A DNA stretch of 64,000 nt from DATLMR01 sp035634255 (GTDB lineage Bacteria; Acidobacteriota; Blastocatellia; UBA7656), in contig DASQDI010000079.1 in the NCBI GenBank assembly GCA_035634255.1, forward strand, positions 62,001 to 126,000, read 5' to 3'. Below are positions 16,509 through 25,158 of this stretch, piece after piece (within the stretch, counting starts at the first letter, position 1; each line of letters opens with the position of its first letter). The notes under the pieces are model-generated. The model was not told where the DNA came from. It searched no databases and saw only the letters and a program-made list of their open reading frames with translations. The translations under genes were made by a program, and so were the position numbers.

Positions 16509-17129
16509 CTAAGGCAGCGCGTTAGGCATGTAATCGACGATCAGGCCATTCTCTCTGTCAACGAGTAACATGTTCGTGCCGACGAACCGGTACCTTAGCT
16601 GCTTCGGCAGTTGCGGAAGTATCAGCAAAAGTGTCGGAGGCATCTCGACCAGCTCTTTCGACTCCGGGTAAGGGTGGTTCACCCGCACGGGAATGCCCTT
16701 CGTCTCGGCTTCCGTGACCGTCTCCCGCAGATCCATCAACTCTTTGTCTCTGAAACGTTCCTTAATGATGGCCCGTATGTGATTGGCGATGTCGGGCGTA
16801 AACATAGTTCCGGGCTTGGCCCCGGTCCTCGATGCCCTGACCACATTCTGAAAAGATTTCTTGTGCGCTTCGATCTCTTCGGGCTTGGCGTCTTTGGACA
16901 GCTTCGGCAGCTTCTCTTCGAGCCCCTCACGCATCTTCACGTACGCCTTCACGCGGTCTTCGAACGCCTTGACGGTCTGGTGGCGGTCGTTCGCCCCGGT
17001 AGCTTGAGGGTACTGTCTCCGCCCCGCGAGAGTAAGATCGGCCGTCAGCATCACGGGCAGGGTCGCTAAACAGACCGTTAACGCAAGGCCCGCAATGAAA
17101 GTGAAGTCTTTGCTTATCTTCTGTTTCAT
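16509..17129 (-). CDS. Hypothetical secreted protein
   Basis: I use ATG 17129 (MKQKISKDFT), which begins a good signal peptide; a start six codons earlier at 17147 is also possible. The mature part has a charged helical stretch (KAFEDRVKAYVKMREGLEEK, then KLPKLSKDAKPEEIEAHKKS), followed by a segment with PPTLLLILPQLPKQLRYRF and a C-terminal LLVDRENGLIVDYMP. I recognise the general pattern from acidobacterial secreted proteins but not a function. It is upstream of, and probably co-transcribed with, the phosphoesterase. Confidence 0.65.
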   Translation of the reverse strand: MKQKISKDFTFIAGLALTVCLATLPVMLTADLTLAGRRQYPQATGANDRHQTVKAFEDRVKAYVKMREGLEEKLPKLSKDAKPEEIEAHKKSFQNVVRASRTGAKPGTMFTPDIANHIRAIIKERFRDKELMDLRETVTEAETKGIPVRVNHPYPESKELVEMPPTLLLILPQLPKQLRYRFVGTNMLLVDRENGLIVDYMPNALP

Positions 17130-17407
17130 CAGCATACAGAGGTGCAAGCGCGGTGCCAGAATAAGCCCGACGGAGAGCCCGCGCGCCGGGCGGCTTAAAT
17201 GTTGGAATAGCTGTGTTACTGGTATAATTGCGCCCGCATGGACTTCGGCCGGAATATTAGCGGGCGACTACTTGTCGTACAGGCGGTACAGTATTGAAGG
17301 CCCGCGTTCTTATTATTCTGAAGAGAGTTTCGGGATGAGTTTCGGCGGTGTTAGTATCACCTGCGCGCGGTCTGTGAGGCGCGGGGATTATTTCGACGGA
17401 GTGATTC

Positions 17408-17689
17408 ATGGAATGTCGTGCGGGATGCGGAGCGTGCTGCATAGCTCCGTCCATCTCTTCTCCCATACCGGGAATGCCGGGCGGCAAGCCCGCTGGCGTG
17501 CGGTGCATTCAGCTCACGGACGATAACCGTTGCCGCCTGTTCGGAAGGCCCGAGCGCCCCGCCGTCTGCGCGAGCCTGAGGCCGTCGGAAGAGATGTGCC
17601 GCGACACCCGCGACGAGGCGCTTGAGTGGCTCGTGAACCTCGAAGGCCTCACGAAGATCGCGTCATCTAAGCGGGAACAGTGTCAATGA
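17408..17689 (+). CDS. YkgJ-family cysteine cluster protein
   Basis: The 93-residue protein starts ECRAGCGACCIAPS, the N-terminal CxxxCxxCC cluster of the YkgJ family (UPF0153). It continues with RCIQLTDDNRCRLFGRPERP and a final VCASLRPSEEMCRDT, giving the expected eight or so cysteines for a metal, probably Fe-S or zinc, site. Function of the family is not established. A larger relative lies one gene downstream at 18600. Confidence 0.85.
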   Translation: MECRAGCGACCIAPSISSPIPGMPGGKPAGVRCIQLTDDNRCRLFGRPERPAVCASLRPSEEMCRDTRDEALEWLVNLEGLTKIASSKREQCQ

Positions 17690-17739
17690 GAAGCCCGGAG
17701 CGGGCTGGCCGTTCGTATCGATTTCAACCGGAGGTGTAA

Positions 17740-18594
17740 ATGGTGATTACTCGCAGAAGTTTCATGAAAGAGGCTGCCGGAGCCGTTTTCGGGGGAGTGG
17801 CTCTTGCCGGGACCGGCCTGCTCGCGGCCCCGCGCTTCAAAGAGATCAGTAAGATCGGGTTGCAGTTGTACACCATGAGAAGAGAGATGGAGAAGGACTT
17901 CGCGGGCACCCTCGACAAGGTCGCCGCCATCGGCTACAGGGAGGTCGAATTCGCGGGGTACTTCGGCCGGACGCCGGAACAGGTCAAACAGGCTTTGAGC
18001 CATAGCGGGTTGACCGCCCCGGCCGCGCACGTACCTCTTCAGTCGATACGCAACGATTGGACGAGGACCCTCGAAGCGGCAAACTCGATGGGCCACCGCT
18101 ACCTGATTCTCGCCTACCTCCTGCCGAACGAGCGGAAGACTCTGGACGACTACAAGAGGCTTGCTGAGCTCCTCTCCAAAGCCGGGCGTGAGGCCAAAGG
18201 GGCCTCGATCCAGCTCGCTTATCACAACCACGATTTCGAGTTCGAGCGGCTGGACGGGCAGGTGCCCTACGACGTGTTGTTGAAGGAGACCGACCCGTCT
18301 CTGGTGAAGATGGAGCTGGACCTGTACTGGATAGCGAAAGCCGGGCAGGAGCCCTCGAAGTACTTCGCGATGTACCCCAAACGCTTCGAGCTTTTTCACG
18401 TCAAGGACATGGACAACACCGCGAAGAAGCACTTCACGGAAGTGGGCCGGGGCGTGATCGATTTCAAGAGGATCTTCGGGCAGTCGGAACGGGCGGGCGT
18501 CCGGCACTATTTCGTCGAGCAGGATGAGACCCCCGGCTCGCCGTTCGACAGCATCAAGGTCAGCTACGATTACCTGAAGCGGATTAAGTTCTGA
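17740..18594 (+). CDS. Tat-exported sugar phosphate isomerase/epimerase-like TIM barrel
   Basis: The 284-residue protein opens with a twin-arginine signal, ITRRSFMKEAAGAVF then a hydrophobic stretch and AAPRF. The AP-endonuclease-2/xylose isomerase TIM barrel follows: IGLQLYTMRREM, GYREVEFAGYFG, HNHDFEFE, ELDLYWIAKAG and FELFHVKDMD, supplying the metal-binding Glu, Asp and His residues. Known relatives act on sugars or inositols. GGAGG precedes the ATG. It is flanked on both sides by YkgJ proteins. Confidence 0.88.
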   Translation: MVITRRSFMKEAAGAVFGGVALAGTGLLAAPRFKEISKIGLQLYTMRREMEKDFAGTLDKVAAIGYREVEFAGYFGRTPEQVKQALSHSGLTAPAAHVPLQSIRNDWTRTLEAANSMGHRYLILAYLLPNERKTLDDYKRLAELLSKAGREAKGASIQLAYHNHDFEFERLDGQVPYDVLLKETDPSLVKMELDLYWIAKAGQEPSKYFAMYPKRFELFHVKDMDNTAKKHFTEVGRGVIDFKRIFGQSERAGVRHYFVEQDETPGSPFDSIKVSYDYLKRIKF

Positions 18595-18599
18595 AGGCT

Positions 18600-19598
18600 A
18601 TGACGCAGGGCGCTTCGCTCGAACTGGTGAATCTCACGAGCAGGAGGGGGATGAGCGAGTCGTCCTTCGAGCGCGTGATGGAGTTGCTCGCCGAGAGGCG
18701 CGAGGCGGCGGGCGACGACCTGCTCGGGGCCTACGCGGAGACGGTAGATGAAAGCCTCTTCGCCGGGGACGACCCGCCGCCGCCCGACTGCCGCGAATGC
18801 GGGGCGTGCTGCTCTTACTTTCATCGCATACCCGTCCAGTTAACCGACCCGACCCCTCGTCTGTTTGCGTGGACGGTCTGGGAGGCCGGGGCGGCCTCCG
18901 GCCCGAAGCTCCTCTGGCTGCGCCGCGAGCCGGAAGCGGGTTACTGCGTGGCCCTGAGCGGAAGAGTCGGCGAAAGCGCCCTGTGCGCCATCTATGAACT
19001 GCGCCCGAGTTCGTGCAGAGAGTTCGACGCGGGGAGCGACCGCTGTCACGCCGTGAGGCGGTTGTATGGCCTTGAGCCTCGGCTTTCGGAATCAGAGACG
19101 AGGCGGCGCGCTCTGGCTCTGAGCCTGCGCGGGCACGGCGGCCGCGAGGAAGATGGTTTCGAAGAGAGCCCCGAAGAGAACAGGCCCGAAATCTCGGATG
19201 AAGCGGGGAGGCTCAAACTTCTTGAAGAGCTGATGAGGTTCAGCGGAGAGAAGATCGACCGCATAGTGGCCGAGTCCGAGCGGCTGCTCGAATTCTTCGA
19301 AGGGCGCGGCATAACCGAGGGGGCTGACAGGTGCAGGCGCGTCCTGAAGGCAATCGAAGAAGATACTAAAGCGATGGCGGAGGAGCAGGCGCGCATCTCC
19401 ATCCCCAACGACCTTGAGCCGCTTGAGCCGCGACAACTGGAAGAACTGTCGCGCGACATCCTGAGGGCGGGCCTCGCCTCGCACGGGGCGCTTGAGCGCG
19501 CGTCGAGATGGCTGATAGAACTGGGGAGGTTCGCTTTCGAAGCTTCGGGCATGCGAGACCGCGCGGGCGGGATGCCCGCCGGGCCGCCTTCTGCCTGA
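18600..19598 (+). CDS. YkgJ-family cysteine cluster protein with long C-terminal extension
   Basis: Residues 58-150 carry the YkgJ cysteine pattern: DCRECGACCSYF, YCVALSGRVGESALCAIYEL and SSCREFDAGSDRCHAV. The C-terminal 180 residues are charged, helical and coiled-coil-like (VAESERLLEFFEGRG, AMAEEQARISIPND), an extension absent from simple YkgJ proteins such as the one at 17408. It starts five bases after the TIM-barrel stop, so the two are probably co-translated. The function is not established. Confidence 0.78.
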   Translation: MTQGASLELVNLTSRRGMSESSFERVMELLAERREAAGDDLLGAYAETVDESLFAGDDPPPPDCRECGACCSYFHRIPVQLTDPTPRLFAWTVWEAGAASGPKLLWLRREPEAGYCVALSGRVGESALCAIYELRPSSCREFDAGSDRCHAVRRLYGLEPRLSESETRRRALALSLRGHGGREEDGFEESPEENRPEISDEAGRLKLLEELMRFSGEKIDRIVAESERLLEFFEGRGITEGADRCRRVLKAIEEDTKAMAEEQARISIPNDLEPLEPRQLEELSRDILRAGLASHGALERASRWLIELGRFAFEASGMRDRAGGMPAGPPSA

Positions 19599-19641
19599 CA
19601 AGTGACTGTACCAAACAGTGGCGGGTAATGAGGAGGGCCGG

Positions 19642-20031
19642 ATGGTTCGGAGCATAATCGCCGTCGTGACTGGTTTCTTGTTCATCGGCGCGCTATCGGT
19701 CGGCGCGACCTTCCTGTTGAAAATCGTGATGCCGGGGGCTCTAACGGCGCGCACGGAAAGCGTGCCGGTGCTGCTGCTGGTGATGGCCTACGTCGGGGTC
19801 TTCGCCGTGGCGGGCTGTTACCTCGCGGCGGTTCTGGCCGGTCGCAAGCCGATGAAGCACGCGCTGATCCTGGGGGTGCTCGGGCTGGCCTTCAATATAA
19901 TAGGCACGATAGACCGGTGGGACACCGCGCCCGCGTGGTTCCACATAATCTCCCTGCTGCTCGTGATGCCGTACGCATGGCTCGGCGGGCGCTTGCGAGA
20001 AATGCAGCTCCGGCAGGCCCGCGCCGCCTGA
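19642..20031 (+). CDS. Four-helix integral membrane protein
   Basis: Start at ATG 19642, set by GAGGAGG; the GTG at 19618 has no site. The 129-residue protein has four hydrophobic segments: VVTGFLFIGALSVGATFLL, VLLLVMAYVGVFAVAGCYLA, ALILGVLGLAFNIIGTI and ISLLLVMPYAWLGGRL. The loops are short. The family is not recognised. It is convergent with the ATP-grasp gene. Confidence 0.65.
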   Translation: MVRSIIAVVTGFLFIGALSVGATFLLKIVMPGALTARTESVPVLLLVMAYVGVFAVAGCYLAAVLAGRKPMKHALILGVLGLAFNIIGTIDRWDTAPAWFHIISLLLVMPYAWLGGRLREMQLRQARAA

Positions 20032-20042
20032 CCGCCTTCCGC

Positions 20043-21074
20043 TCACCGCACGGGGTCGTAGCTGATCCCGAGGGTCATGATTTTTTGCAGCAAGGCTCCA
20101 TACCCGACTCCGCAGTGCTCGGCCGAGTCGGCGAAGTCTTCGTTGTGCGCTATCTGGGGGTTCGGGTTCACCTCAAGCACGTAGATCCGGCCATCCTCCC
20201 TCAGGCGGTAGTCGATCCTCGCGTACCCGGTCAGGCCGAGTATCTTGTAGATGCGCTTTGAAAGGCGCTCGAACTCCCTTTTCGCCGGGGGCTCAAGCTC
20301 CGCCGGGCGGGTCGTAAGGCCGATCTTCTTTTGATACTCCACGTCCCACTTGACCTTGCCCGTGGCGATATTGGGCGCTCCTTCCGGCAGGTTGGCCATC
20401 ACAAGCTCCCACGGCGTGTAGGCCTGAAGCTTCTGATTGCCGATCACTCCGACGTATATCTCGCGCCCTTCGACGTACTCTTCGGCGATGGCGTGCGTCC
20501 CGTTCTGCCGGTGGATGAACTCCACGCGCTCCTTCAGCCGCTCGTCGTCGCGCACGATTGAGGCCTGCGCTATCCCGACCGAGCCTTCGTCGCTGACCGA
20601 TTTTACGAAGAGCGGGAAGGTCAAACGGCCCGGCCTCTGCACCTTGCGGTTGAGCGGGAAGACCCCGAAACGGGGCACGTGCACGCGGTGGTAAGCCAGA
20701 ATCTTCTTCGTCAGAGCCTTGTCGTGGGTGAGGGTCAGGCCGCGGGGGTTGCACCCCGTGTACTTTTGCTTCCTCAATTCGAGGTAGCTCACCACGTGCT
20801 GGTCGAAGAGCGGATAGCCGTCGAACTCTTCGAGCAGGTTGAAAGCTATGTGGGGCTTGTGCTCTTCGATGGCGTCCCGGATAACCCCAAGCTCGCCCCT
20901 GACCCCCACGGGCCAGACGCTGTGCCCCAGCCCGCGCAGGGTGGACACCACGTCGTATTCGGTGCGCCACTCCTCTTTCTCTTTATTGTCGACGCCATCC
21001 AGAGTGTCGGGCGGGACCAGGTCTTCGCGCACCAGCACGATGGCGCGGAGCTTTTTCTTAGGCTTGAATCTCAT
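20043..21074 (-). CDS. ATP-grasp ligase (D-Ala-D-Ala ligase-like)
   Basis: The 343-residue protein starts at ATG 21074, whose first bases overlap the stop of the upstream gene (ATGA). Recognisable ATP-grasp elements are HIAFNLLEEFDG, FPLFVKSVSDEGSVGI (ATP-binding lysine and glycine loop), IAEEYVEGREIYVGVIG and the metal-binding YVLEVNPNPQIAH. It most resembles D-alanine-D-alanine ligases in the C-terminal half, but it lies far from any cell-wall cluster. Substrates are unknown. The tight pairing with a zinc peptidase suggests it makes, and the peptidase cuts, the same kind of amide. Confidence 0.82.
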   Translation of the reverse strand: MRFKPKKKLRAIVLVREDLVPPDTLDGVDNKEKEEWRTEYDVVSTLRGLGHSVWPVGVRGELGVIRDAIEEHKPHIAFNLLEEFDGYPLFDQHVVSYLELRKQKYTGCNPRGLTLTHDKALTKKILAYHRVHVPRFGVFPLNRKVQRPGRLTFPLFVKSVSDEGSVGIAQASIVRDDERLKERVEFIHRQNGTHAIAEEYVEGREIYVGVIGNQKLQAYTPWELVMANLPEGAPNIATGKVKWDVEYQKKIGLTTRPAELEPPAKREFERLSKRIYKILGLTGYARIDYRLREDGRIYVLEVNPNPQIAHNEDFADSAEHCGVGYGALLQKIMTLGISYDPVR

Positions 21075-22132
21075 AGAGCAATCCTGTGATAGCCGGAATG
21101 AATTCCGTTCATGGTCTGGACCGTCAACAGCACGAGCGCCTTCTGCCGCGCATGCTCCGGCGTCAGGTCGACTCGCAGCTTCAGCTCCCTGCAACGGTTG
21201 ATCATCTGTGTGAGCATCTGGTCGATGGCGTAGTTGTGCACGCCGGTCGCTTCCGCCACCTCGCGGCATAGCTCGCGGCGGGAGCGTTTGAGGAAGGTGA
21301 CCGCGCTCGGGGCTGATTTGTGGCGGGGCTCCGGCGAGAAGATGCGGAGCAGGTCGCGGTCATAATCGCGGGGCCACAGGAAGGCGTAGTATTGCCGCTT
21401 CTTCCGGTAATGCTCGCGCAGAGTCATCTCCAGCCCGGACAACTCGTCGACCCTCTCGCGGGATTCGTCGACGGGCGCCTTGCCCTCAAGCTCTCTGATA
21501 ATTCCTTCGACGTATTCCAGCTTGCGAAGGGCGGGCCAGCCCGCGTACTGCCTCTTCCACCGCGCTCCGGGCGCTACCACCACGGCGAAGGTCTCCGCGA
21601 AATCTTCGGCCGGGTGCGCCTGGGCGTACCACGCCGGAAGGTGCAGGACGTAGTCGCGGCTGTTAGGCTCCGGCTTGTACCAGTTGGGGTAGGGGCGTTT
21701 GTACGAGCCGAACAACTCCCGGTAGAGCGGCCTGCGGTAAAGGCGAAACGCATTATCCAGCGCGTGGCCTGCCTCATGCCGCATGATCCGGAGGCAGTCT
21801 TTTTCGGAGCCGCCTTCCACTTCCAACATCTGCCTGCGCTCAAGTTTGGACAGCCGGGGGTGGGCCAGGTAAAAAGGGATGGCGAAGCCCGCGACCTGAT
21901 CGGGGGAGAACCACTCTTCGGACAGCCAGACGTGAGGCCTGAATCGAAGGCCGCGAGCTTCGAGCTCTCCGTAGAGCCTCTCGGCGCGGCGCTCAAGGGG
22001 AGTCCCTTCGATGGCGACGGGCAGGTCGCACAGGCGCGCGTCGAGCAATTGCTCGTCCGTCATGCGATCAAGTTCTTTTGCACGCAACACGCGCCGGAAG
22101 CTCCGCCTTAAATTTGATAGAGTCTCCTCCAA
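21071..22132 (-). CDS. Putative zinc metallopeptidase coupled to ATP-grasp ligase
   Basis: A 353-residue frame opens at TTG 22132. An internal ATG at 22063 is an alternative; neither has a convincing ribosome site. The zinc motif RHEAGHALDNAF gives ligands H119 and H123 with E120, and HPAEDFAETF about 55 residues later supplies the likely third ligand E180. There is no signal peptide, so it acts in the cytoplasm. The C-terminal third is helical and basic. The last codons overlap the ATP-grasp start by four bases. Confidence 0.72.
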   Translation of the reverse strand: MEETLSNLRRSFRRVLRAKELDRMTDEQLLDARLCDLPVAIEGTPLERRAERLYGELEARGLRFRPHVWLSEEWFSPDQVAGFAIPFYLAHPRLSKLERRQMLEVEGGSEKDCLRIMRHEAGHALDNAFRLYRRPLYRELFGSYKRPYPNWYKPEPNSRDYVLHLPAWYAQAHPAEDFAETFAVVVAPGARWKRQYAGWPALRKLEYVEGIIRELEGKAPVDESRERVDELSGLEMTLREHYRKKRQYYAFLWPRDYDRDLLRIFSPEPRHKSAPSAVTFLKRSRRELCREVAEATGVHNYAIDQMLTQMINRCRELKLRVDLTPEHARQKALVLLTVQTMNGIHSGYHRIAL

Positions 22133-22321
22133 GCGCCTGCGTGATTATAGCTTATGACGCGGCCCCGCGTCTTTGGCTGGAACTGATTGTTAGGCCATAT
22201 CTTTCGCGGGGAGCGGCCGACTCCGTCCGGGCGACAGGGGCTTGCAAAATGGGCAGGGCCAGAACCGGCGATCTCTTTCTCTTAATGATCGTCGTCTTTC
22301 TGAACGGAGCCTTCCGGCGAG

Positions 22322-22356
22322 AAAAAAGGTGCGGGGAGATGATTTCTCTCCGCACC
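22322..22356 (-). terminator. Intrinsic terminator on the minus strand, possible end of a small RNA
   Basis: GGTGCGGAGAGA pairs with TCTCCCCGCACC (minus-strand reading, one G-T pair) and is followed by TTTTTT. No minus-strand protein gene ends here. The transcript it would end must start within the 22357-22600 gap, so a small noncoding RNA is possible. Confidence 0.65.
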
Positions 22357-22528
22357 GTAACTTCAACGCGGGTTTGTGAGGCACAACTCAGACTTAATGC
22401 AGAAAAACTACACCTTACCCTTTGCTCGCCCCTGCCGGTGAAGATAGTCGAAATATACACCGCGCCCGTATAAAACTGAACCGTCCGTGAGCGCTTTTCG
22501 AAGGACCTCATCATATCCATAGCGCGGG

Positions 22529-22556
22529 TTGTTTTGCCAGTTAATTGGAGTATAAT
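22529..22556 (+). promoter_or_regulatory. Promoter for the membrane sensor gene
   Basis: -35 TTGTTT (22529-22534), 16-base spacer, consensus -10 TATAAT (22551-22556). The gene starts at 22602, leaving about 38 bases of leader. Confidence 0.7.
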
Positions 22557-22601
22557 GAGGTTTCCTCCTAACAGAATCAAAAGGTTATAAGGTTATAAAG
22601 T

Positions 22602-24029
22602 ATGACGCGCGAAGTGTTGCATTCGGCCGTTAACAAGTTAAGTGCGGCTGGGCCTGGGACCGAAGAGAAGATGGAGCAGTTGGAGAAGATTTTGGGGAGC
22701 CGCCTGCTCCAGGGCTCGGGCAATCTCAGGTCTCTGCTCAGGTATGTCACCCTCAAAGTGATCGAAGACCAGGACATTCAACTGAAGGAGTACATAATCG
22801 CGACCGACGTGTTCGGTCGCGGTAGCGATTTCGACGCGCGCACCGATTCGGTCGTGCGCGTGCAGGCGAAGAGGCTCAGAGAGAAATTAAAAGAGTATTA
22901 CGAGACGGAAGGCAAAGAGGACAGGGTTCTGATCGAGCTTCCGAAGGGGCAGTACAACGTGGCCTTCTCGTTCATCGAAAGGGAGGGAGAGGAGCGGGTC
23001 GCCGCCGAGCCGGAGCCGCCCGTCGCCCCGCTCGGGGCGCAGACGCCCCAGGAGCAGGAGGGCGCCGCGCAAACGCCACCGGCCCCTTCGCCCTCGCTCC
23101 TCGACGGGGAGAAGCTATGGAAGATGGCTTCGGGCGCGGCGCTCTTAGTGTTGCTCGGCTCGATCATAGTGCTCTCACTCTCGTATAACAACTTTCGCAC
23201 GCAGTCCAGCGAGACCGGCCCGACAGACCTGAACGTCTCCCCCGGAGCCGTGTGGGACCCCTTCATGCGGAGCGGCCTTCCCACCCTGCTCGTCCTGAGC
23301 AACCCGCCCGTTTATCGCTTCTCGAACGGCTCGGACCCGGAAGTGTTGCTGAAGAAGTCGATGGAGATGACTTCGGAGCAAACTGAGCTGATGGCCCAGT
23401 CGCTCAAGGACAAGTTCGTGATGAGGCAGTCGCACGCCCCCCGGCTGATCCTCTCCTCCGGAGACTACACGGGGATGGGCGAGGCCATAGGGGTTTACTG
23501 CGTCACCGACCTCTTCCGGTCGTCCGGGAAGAAGATAGCGCTCAAGCAGAGCCGCACCGTCAGCGCGGAAGACCTTAAGAGCAACAACATGATTTTGCTC
23601 GGGAGCGTCTGGGCGAACGAGTGGTCCGGGAAGCTGCCCATCAAGGAAGATTTCACCTACAGCCTGAACGCCACCATCGATAACAACAACCCCCTGCCCG
23701 GAGAGGAGCGCGAGTACAGGCCGAAGTTCAACGAGCAGACGGGCGAGCTTGTGGAAGACTACGCCCTCATCACGGTCAAGCCGAGCGTCTCCGTCCGCAA
23801 CATACTGATGGTCCTGTCGGGCATCCACAGCGAAGGGACGCAGGCCGCGGCGGAGTACGTGACCAGGAGGGATTACCTGAACAACCTCAACCAGCGCCTC
23901 GAACAGATGGCGGTCAGGGGCACGCCTCCGAAGTACTACCAGGTACTTCTGAAGGTCCAGGTGGTGAACGGAATCTCGATGACCGTCTCGATAGTCTCCA
24001 TCCATCAACTCGTGGCGGCCGGGGAGTGA
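22602..24029 (+). CDS. Transmembrane protein with DNA-binding-like N-terminal domain
   Basis: The 475-residue protein begins with a domain common in acidobacterial signalling proteins: YIIATDVFGRGSDFDARTD then VVRVQAKRLREKLKEYY and LIELPKGQYNVAF (residues 40-130). This is a winged-helix-like module usually joined to TPR or cyclase regions. A Pro/Ala-rich linker follows, then one transmembrane helix (about residues 171-191) and a 280-residue C-terminal domain outside the membrane with no name I can give. It is probably a one-component membrane regulator. The ribosome site is weak. Confidence 0.7.
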   Translation: MTREVLHSAVNKLSAAGPGTEEKMEQLEKILGSRLLQGSGNLRSLLRYVTLKVIEDQDIQLKEYIIATDVFGRGSDFDARTDSVVRVQAKRLREKLKEYYETEGKEDRVLIELPKGQYNVAFSFIEREGEERVAAEPEPPVAPLGAQTPQEQEGAAQTPPAPSPSLLDGEKLWKMASGAALLVLLGSIIVLSLSYNNFRTQSSETGPTDLNVSPGAVWDPFMRSGLPTLLVLSNPPVYRFSNGSDPEVLLKKSMEMTSEQTELMAQSLKDKFVMRQSHAPRLILSSGDYTGMGEAIGVYCVTDLFRSSGKKIALKQSRTVSAEDLKSNNMILLGSVWANEWSGKLPIKEDFTYSLNATIDNNNPLPGEEREYRPKFNEQTGELVEDYALITVKPSVSVRNILMVLSGIHSEGTQAAAEYVTRRDYLNNLNQRLEQMAVRGTPPKYYQVLLKVQVVNGISMTVSIVSIHQLVAAGE

Positions 24030-24042
24030 TATGGGGCCGCCC

Positions 24043-24951
24043 TTACGGAGATTTGGGAGGGGGGAAGTGGGGCTTGTTGGGCAGGACGATGTTTTTACCC
24101 ACGCCCACGTCGTTAAGAGTTATCTGTTTGCGCGTGTTCCTGTCCACCTTCCACCGGGCCTGCCAGTACCAGAGGCCATAGTCTGAGCACTTCTCGCCGT
24201 TCCACTCGATCCACTGCCGGAAATTATTGTACGTCTCGTAGCTCTTCTCGCCCCACCGGATGTCCGGCGCGTCCAGGTCGTATATCTTACCTTCGGAGTC
24301 GGGAGTCAGCCTGAGGTACCTCGGGTTCGACGTGTCGGAGGTCCACACCTTGTTGGTGGAGTCCGCGACGTGCCCATCTATCCAGTTGTGAGAGAAGACC
24401 TCGCGCTTGAACGCCCAGCCCGATGCCACGACTTTGTGGACGCCTTTGGGCGACAGGGTGGCGACCGGGGCGACTTTGGCGGAAGCGCCCATATTGTCTA
24501 CGAAAGTGCCTTCCTTCTCGTCGATAAGTGATGACATCGGGCTTTTGAAGGTGACGGCCCCGAGCTTGTCGGTCGCGTCCCGCGAGCCCGGATCGAAGGG
24601 CGCCGCGTTGGGCGGCCGAAGCCCGCTCTTCTTGATCTCGATGACCGCCCACAATACCCAAAGGTCGACGTGATCTTTCACGCCCCCGAGGGACGCCTCG
24701 ACGTGATACTTTTTGCTGGCCGCGAGCGACACCTTGCGCTGGTTCGGCTTGCCCGGCACCGGAGAGCCCGAGCCTTCGGACCACCGAATCTGCTTCCACT
24801 CAGCTTCGTTATTGTTGGGGGCGGTCTTCGCCTCGACAATCGCATGGGCCGAACTATTCTTCACCGCCGCCCAGTTCTTGTCGCCCGTGACGTTCGCCTG
24901 AGTTGCATTCTCCACCACGGTGAGCTTGACTAGTTTAGCTGGAGTGGACAT
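24043..24951 (-). CDS. Hypothetical protein
   Basis: A 302-residue protein with no signal peptide and no recognised domain. The sequence is rich in W, K and N, with repeated short strand motifs (KKYHVEASLGGVKDHVDLWV; WLKR-free C-terminus ending HFPPPKSP). The central part, VHKVVASGWAFKREVFSHNW, and the C-terminal WIEWNGEKCSDYGLWYW suggest a beta-sandwich carbohydrate or polysaccharide-related fold, but this is only an impression. It stands alone, convergent with the membrane sensor gene. Confidence 0.6.
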   Translation of the reverse strand: MSTPAKLVKLTVVENATQANVTGDKNWAAVKNSSAHAIVEAKTAPNNNEAEWKQIRWSEGSGSPVPGKPNQRKVSLAASKKYHVEASLGGVKDHVDLWVLWAVIEIKKSGLRPPNAAPFDPGSRDATDKLGAVTFKSPMSSLIDEKEGTFVDNMGASAKVAPVATLSPKGVHKVVASGWAFKREVFSHNWIDGHVADSTNKVWTSDTSNPRYLRLTPDSEGKIYDLDAPDIRWGEKSYETYNNFRQWIEWNGEKCSDYGLWYWQARWKVDRNTRKQITLNDVGVGKNIVLPNKPHFPPPKSP

Positions 24952-25158
24952 CGCGGCCTCTCCTGAAAACCTGATCCCTGCCTGAAGGGGCTGTCTGTTA
25001 CGTTCATCTCATTTTTTCCGGTCAAGCCTATTACTACTCGTGATTCATGTCAAATCGCGGCCGGGCCCGCCTGCCGAACCCGTTACCGATGCTAGGTGCC
25101 GCGCGCGGGCTGCTGATAAAATCATGCCGCGACCGGATCAAGGCAAGGAGGCAGACAG

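Larger units (their letters stand above)
22133..22601. other. 470-base intergenic region with hairpin and promoter
   Basis: No convincing gene. It holds a strong hairpin at 22328-22356 followed on the minus strand by T6, and a good plus-strand promoter at 22529-22556. It is visibly AT-richer than the flanks. The minus-strand frame 22152-22580 is of low quality and crosses the hairpin, so I do not call it. Confidence 0.5.

Noticed and set aside
20043..21074. ATP-grasp gene as possible ligase for the graspetide precursor
   Set aside because: It resembles D-Ala-D-Ala ligases, is tied to a zinc peptidase and lies 18 kb away; it lacks the microviridin-ligase look.
22152..22580. Minus-strand frame of 142 residues in the 22 kb gap
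   Set aside because: It crosses the hairpin and lacks a recognisable domain; the region looks noncoding.
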